A stretch of 17,719 bases of DNA, taken from positions 1 through 17,719 of the forward strand of contig MU634001.1 of NCBI GenBank assembly GCA_026770595.1, written 5' to 3'. The notes under the pieces were generated by a model, which saw only the letters and a program-made list of their open reading frames with translations, did not search any database and had not been told where the DNA came from. Below, piece after piece: positions 16,287-17,719 of this stretch. The DNA comes from Ochromonadaceae sp. CCMP2298. Its lineage: Eukaryota; Sar; Synurophyceae; Ochromonadales; Ochromonadaceae. Every line of letters starts with the position of its first letter. Position 1 is the stretch's first letter. The position numbers were made by a program, and so were the translations under genes.

Positions 16287-17719
16287 CTACAGCCCCCTGG
16301 CCTGCAGCAGCCTCGCCTGTCCCTGCAGATACACCTTCTTCTTCTGAATGGCCTCCTCCATCAGGGCGATGGGGTCCTTGTTGTCGCCCAGGTACTTCCT
16401 CTCGTGTGTGAGCTTGTCCCGCAGAGCCTTCAGCAGCTTGTGCGCGTCCTTGGTGAACTTGTGCTCGGCCCCGTTGTAGCGCGACGCGTTGGACGCCATT
16501 AGCTCCATATCTGGGGGGTTATACATACCGAAGGGGGTTACATAGCCACATAAAGGGGGGTACAAACTATCCCGTAGCGTACCTGCGACCACCTGCGCGG
16601 CGCCCTCGTACTGGTAGGTCACCACCTTCTCCCGCATGTCCGACAGGCACATGGGCTGGGTCACCACCTCGTAGTACTTGTCCGCCTGCCCCTCCCGCAC
16701 GGGGTCGCGGAAAGGCAGTGCGATCTTCATCGCCCACACTGTAGGGGAGATAGGGGGGATTAGATAGGGGGGATTAGAGAGGGGGGATTAGATAGGGGTG
16801 ATTAGATAGGGGGGATTAGATAATTGAAGGGTCGAGGTACTAGCTACTACTAACTCTACCACTACTACTACTACTACTACTATCATACTGCTACACCTAC
16901 AATCATTCTACTACACCTACAATCATTCTACTACACCTACTAGCACTCACCTTCCATGAGATCGGCCTCCAGCCGCACCGCCAGGGAGATCCGGGGCACG
17001 CGCTGGTTTATGGCCGAGTCCACCGTGCGGCGGGAGCTCTTCGCCGGCCCTTTGTAGATGTCCTCGCCTGTCTCCTCTGCCAGTGCGTGCTGGTCCGACC
17101 GGGCCTTGTCCACGCGCTTGACCATCAGCCCCAGGTTCAAGGTCAGCCCCCCCTGGCGGGCGGGCTCGGTCGCGCTCGCACGGACTACCGGCGCCACCCG
17201 TCTGCCCTCCTCCTCCACCTCCTCCTCGCCCGCCCCTACAGCCGCCGGCGCGCGGGTGCTGTTCCTACGCGACTCGCGCTCCTTCCGGCCCCTGGCGGCC
17301 ACCCTCTCCACCCGGTCTACCTCCTGATCTGCGAAGAGAAACTCCACTCGCACGCTCTCGGTGCCGTCGCTGCGCACCACGCGTGTGAGGCGCTTCACCA
17401 CGTGCTTGGGGCGGGGCCAGTCGTCGTTGGGGCGGTCTGAGGGTGGGGGTGAGGCTCCCTCCAGAGACACTCTGCGCCTCTTGGCCTCCGCATCCTCCGT
17501 CCCCAGCGTCTGGAAGAAACTCCCCATAGAGCTGTACTCGCGCTTCTCCGCCTCCGCCCTGCATTTGGCCGCCTCGCGGGCTGTCTTCTGCGCCGCCTCG
17601 GACCTGGCAGAGGCCTGTGCGCGCAGGGCCATAGATCGTGCCACGTCCTCGGCGAAATCAGAGTCAGAGTCAGAGGAGCTGCCCCCTCCCTCCACCGCAC
17701 CCCCCACCGCACCCACCGC
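16287..17719 (-). CDS. TAF1: TFIID subunit TAF1, 3' part with a single bromodomain (gene enters from the right edge)
   Basis: TAF1 is the largest subunit of TFIID, which nucleates RNA polymerase II transcription in the nucleus. Three exons are visible: >17719-16951, 16738-16583 and 16510-16287. Introns are 212 and 72 nt; the phases join (G|TG, G|AT) and the gene ends in TAG. The upstream exon matches the TAF1 region before the bromodomains: SDSDSDFAEDVARSM, a basic helix, then KRLTRVVRSDGTESVRVEF, comparable to the DEEGKEYVRCETV region of human TAF1. GGLTLNLGLMVKR resembles the conserved LKF strand. The bromodomain follows: LPFRDPV, DKYYEVVTQPMCLSDMREKV, and NASRYNG with the acetyl-lysine-binding Asn. 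The zinc knuckle expected between these parts is not seen, and the protein ends soon after one bromodomain. A different bromodomain protein is possible but less likely. Confidence 0.82.
16751..16822 (+). repeat. 14-bp tandem repeat in a TAF1 intron (about five copies)
   Basis: Units of the form TAGGGGGGATTAGA, with single-base variants, repeat about five times inside the 212-nt TAF1 intron, close to its acceptor. The unit mixes a G run with TTAG, but it is not a plain telomere repeat. Confidence 0.85.
16853..16940 (+). repeat. CTA trinucleotide and 20-bp tandem repeats in the same TAF1 intron
   Basis: About eight ACT/CTA trinucleotides (16857-16882) are followed by a 20-bp unit, CTACACCTACAATCATTCTA, repeated two and a half times up to the donor. 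With the 14-bp repeat, most of the intron is tandem repeat. Confidence 0.85.

Overview
This is a GC-rich nuclear segment from a eukaryote, most likely a flagellated, intron-bearing protist or alga. The evidence is eukaryote-only genes (ORC4, a cAMP-dependent kinase regulatory subunit, SEC11, TAF1), short GT-AG introns of 72-212 nt whose phases join exactly, TAA/TAG used as ordinary stops, and a protein resembling the cilium-base factor ARMC9. I cannot place it in a phylum. The proteins are inflated by low-complexity tracts (AE, GA, SP, GE) that arise from in-frame DNA hexamer repeats, so antisense reading frames are long and misleading.

Layout from left to right. The 5' part of ORC4 (minus, three exons, running off the left edge) is followed by an intergenic tract holding degenerate telomere-like repeats at about 2061-2176. 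A four-exon minus-strand gene of 1308 codons (2374-6654) comes next; its first exon resembles the OB fold of the shelterin protein TPP1/ACD and its last exons form a Tudor-like domain. Its start faces a plus-strand PKA regulatory subunit gene (7170-8387) across a divergent promoter that holds a perfect 53-bp palindrome. The PKA gene converges on SEC11 (minus, two exons, 8751-9374). SEC11 is divergent with a 1975-residue plus-strand gene (9817-15744) encoding PH, SAM and ARMC9-N-like domains. This converges on the 3' part of TAF1 (minus, three exons seen, entering from the right edge).

Taken together this is a compact stretch of mostly housekeeping genes (replication origin recognition, transcription initiation, secretion, cAMP signalling) with two genes of unusual architecture: the TPP1-like/Tudor candidate telomere protein and the PH-SAM-ARMC9-like candidate ciliary protein. 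I see no operon logic and no evidence that the genes form one pathway. All exon models rest on splice-site and phase reading by eye and on remembered family motifs; no database search was possible.
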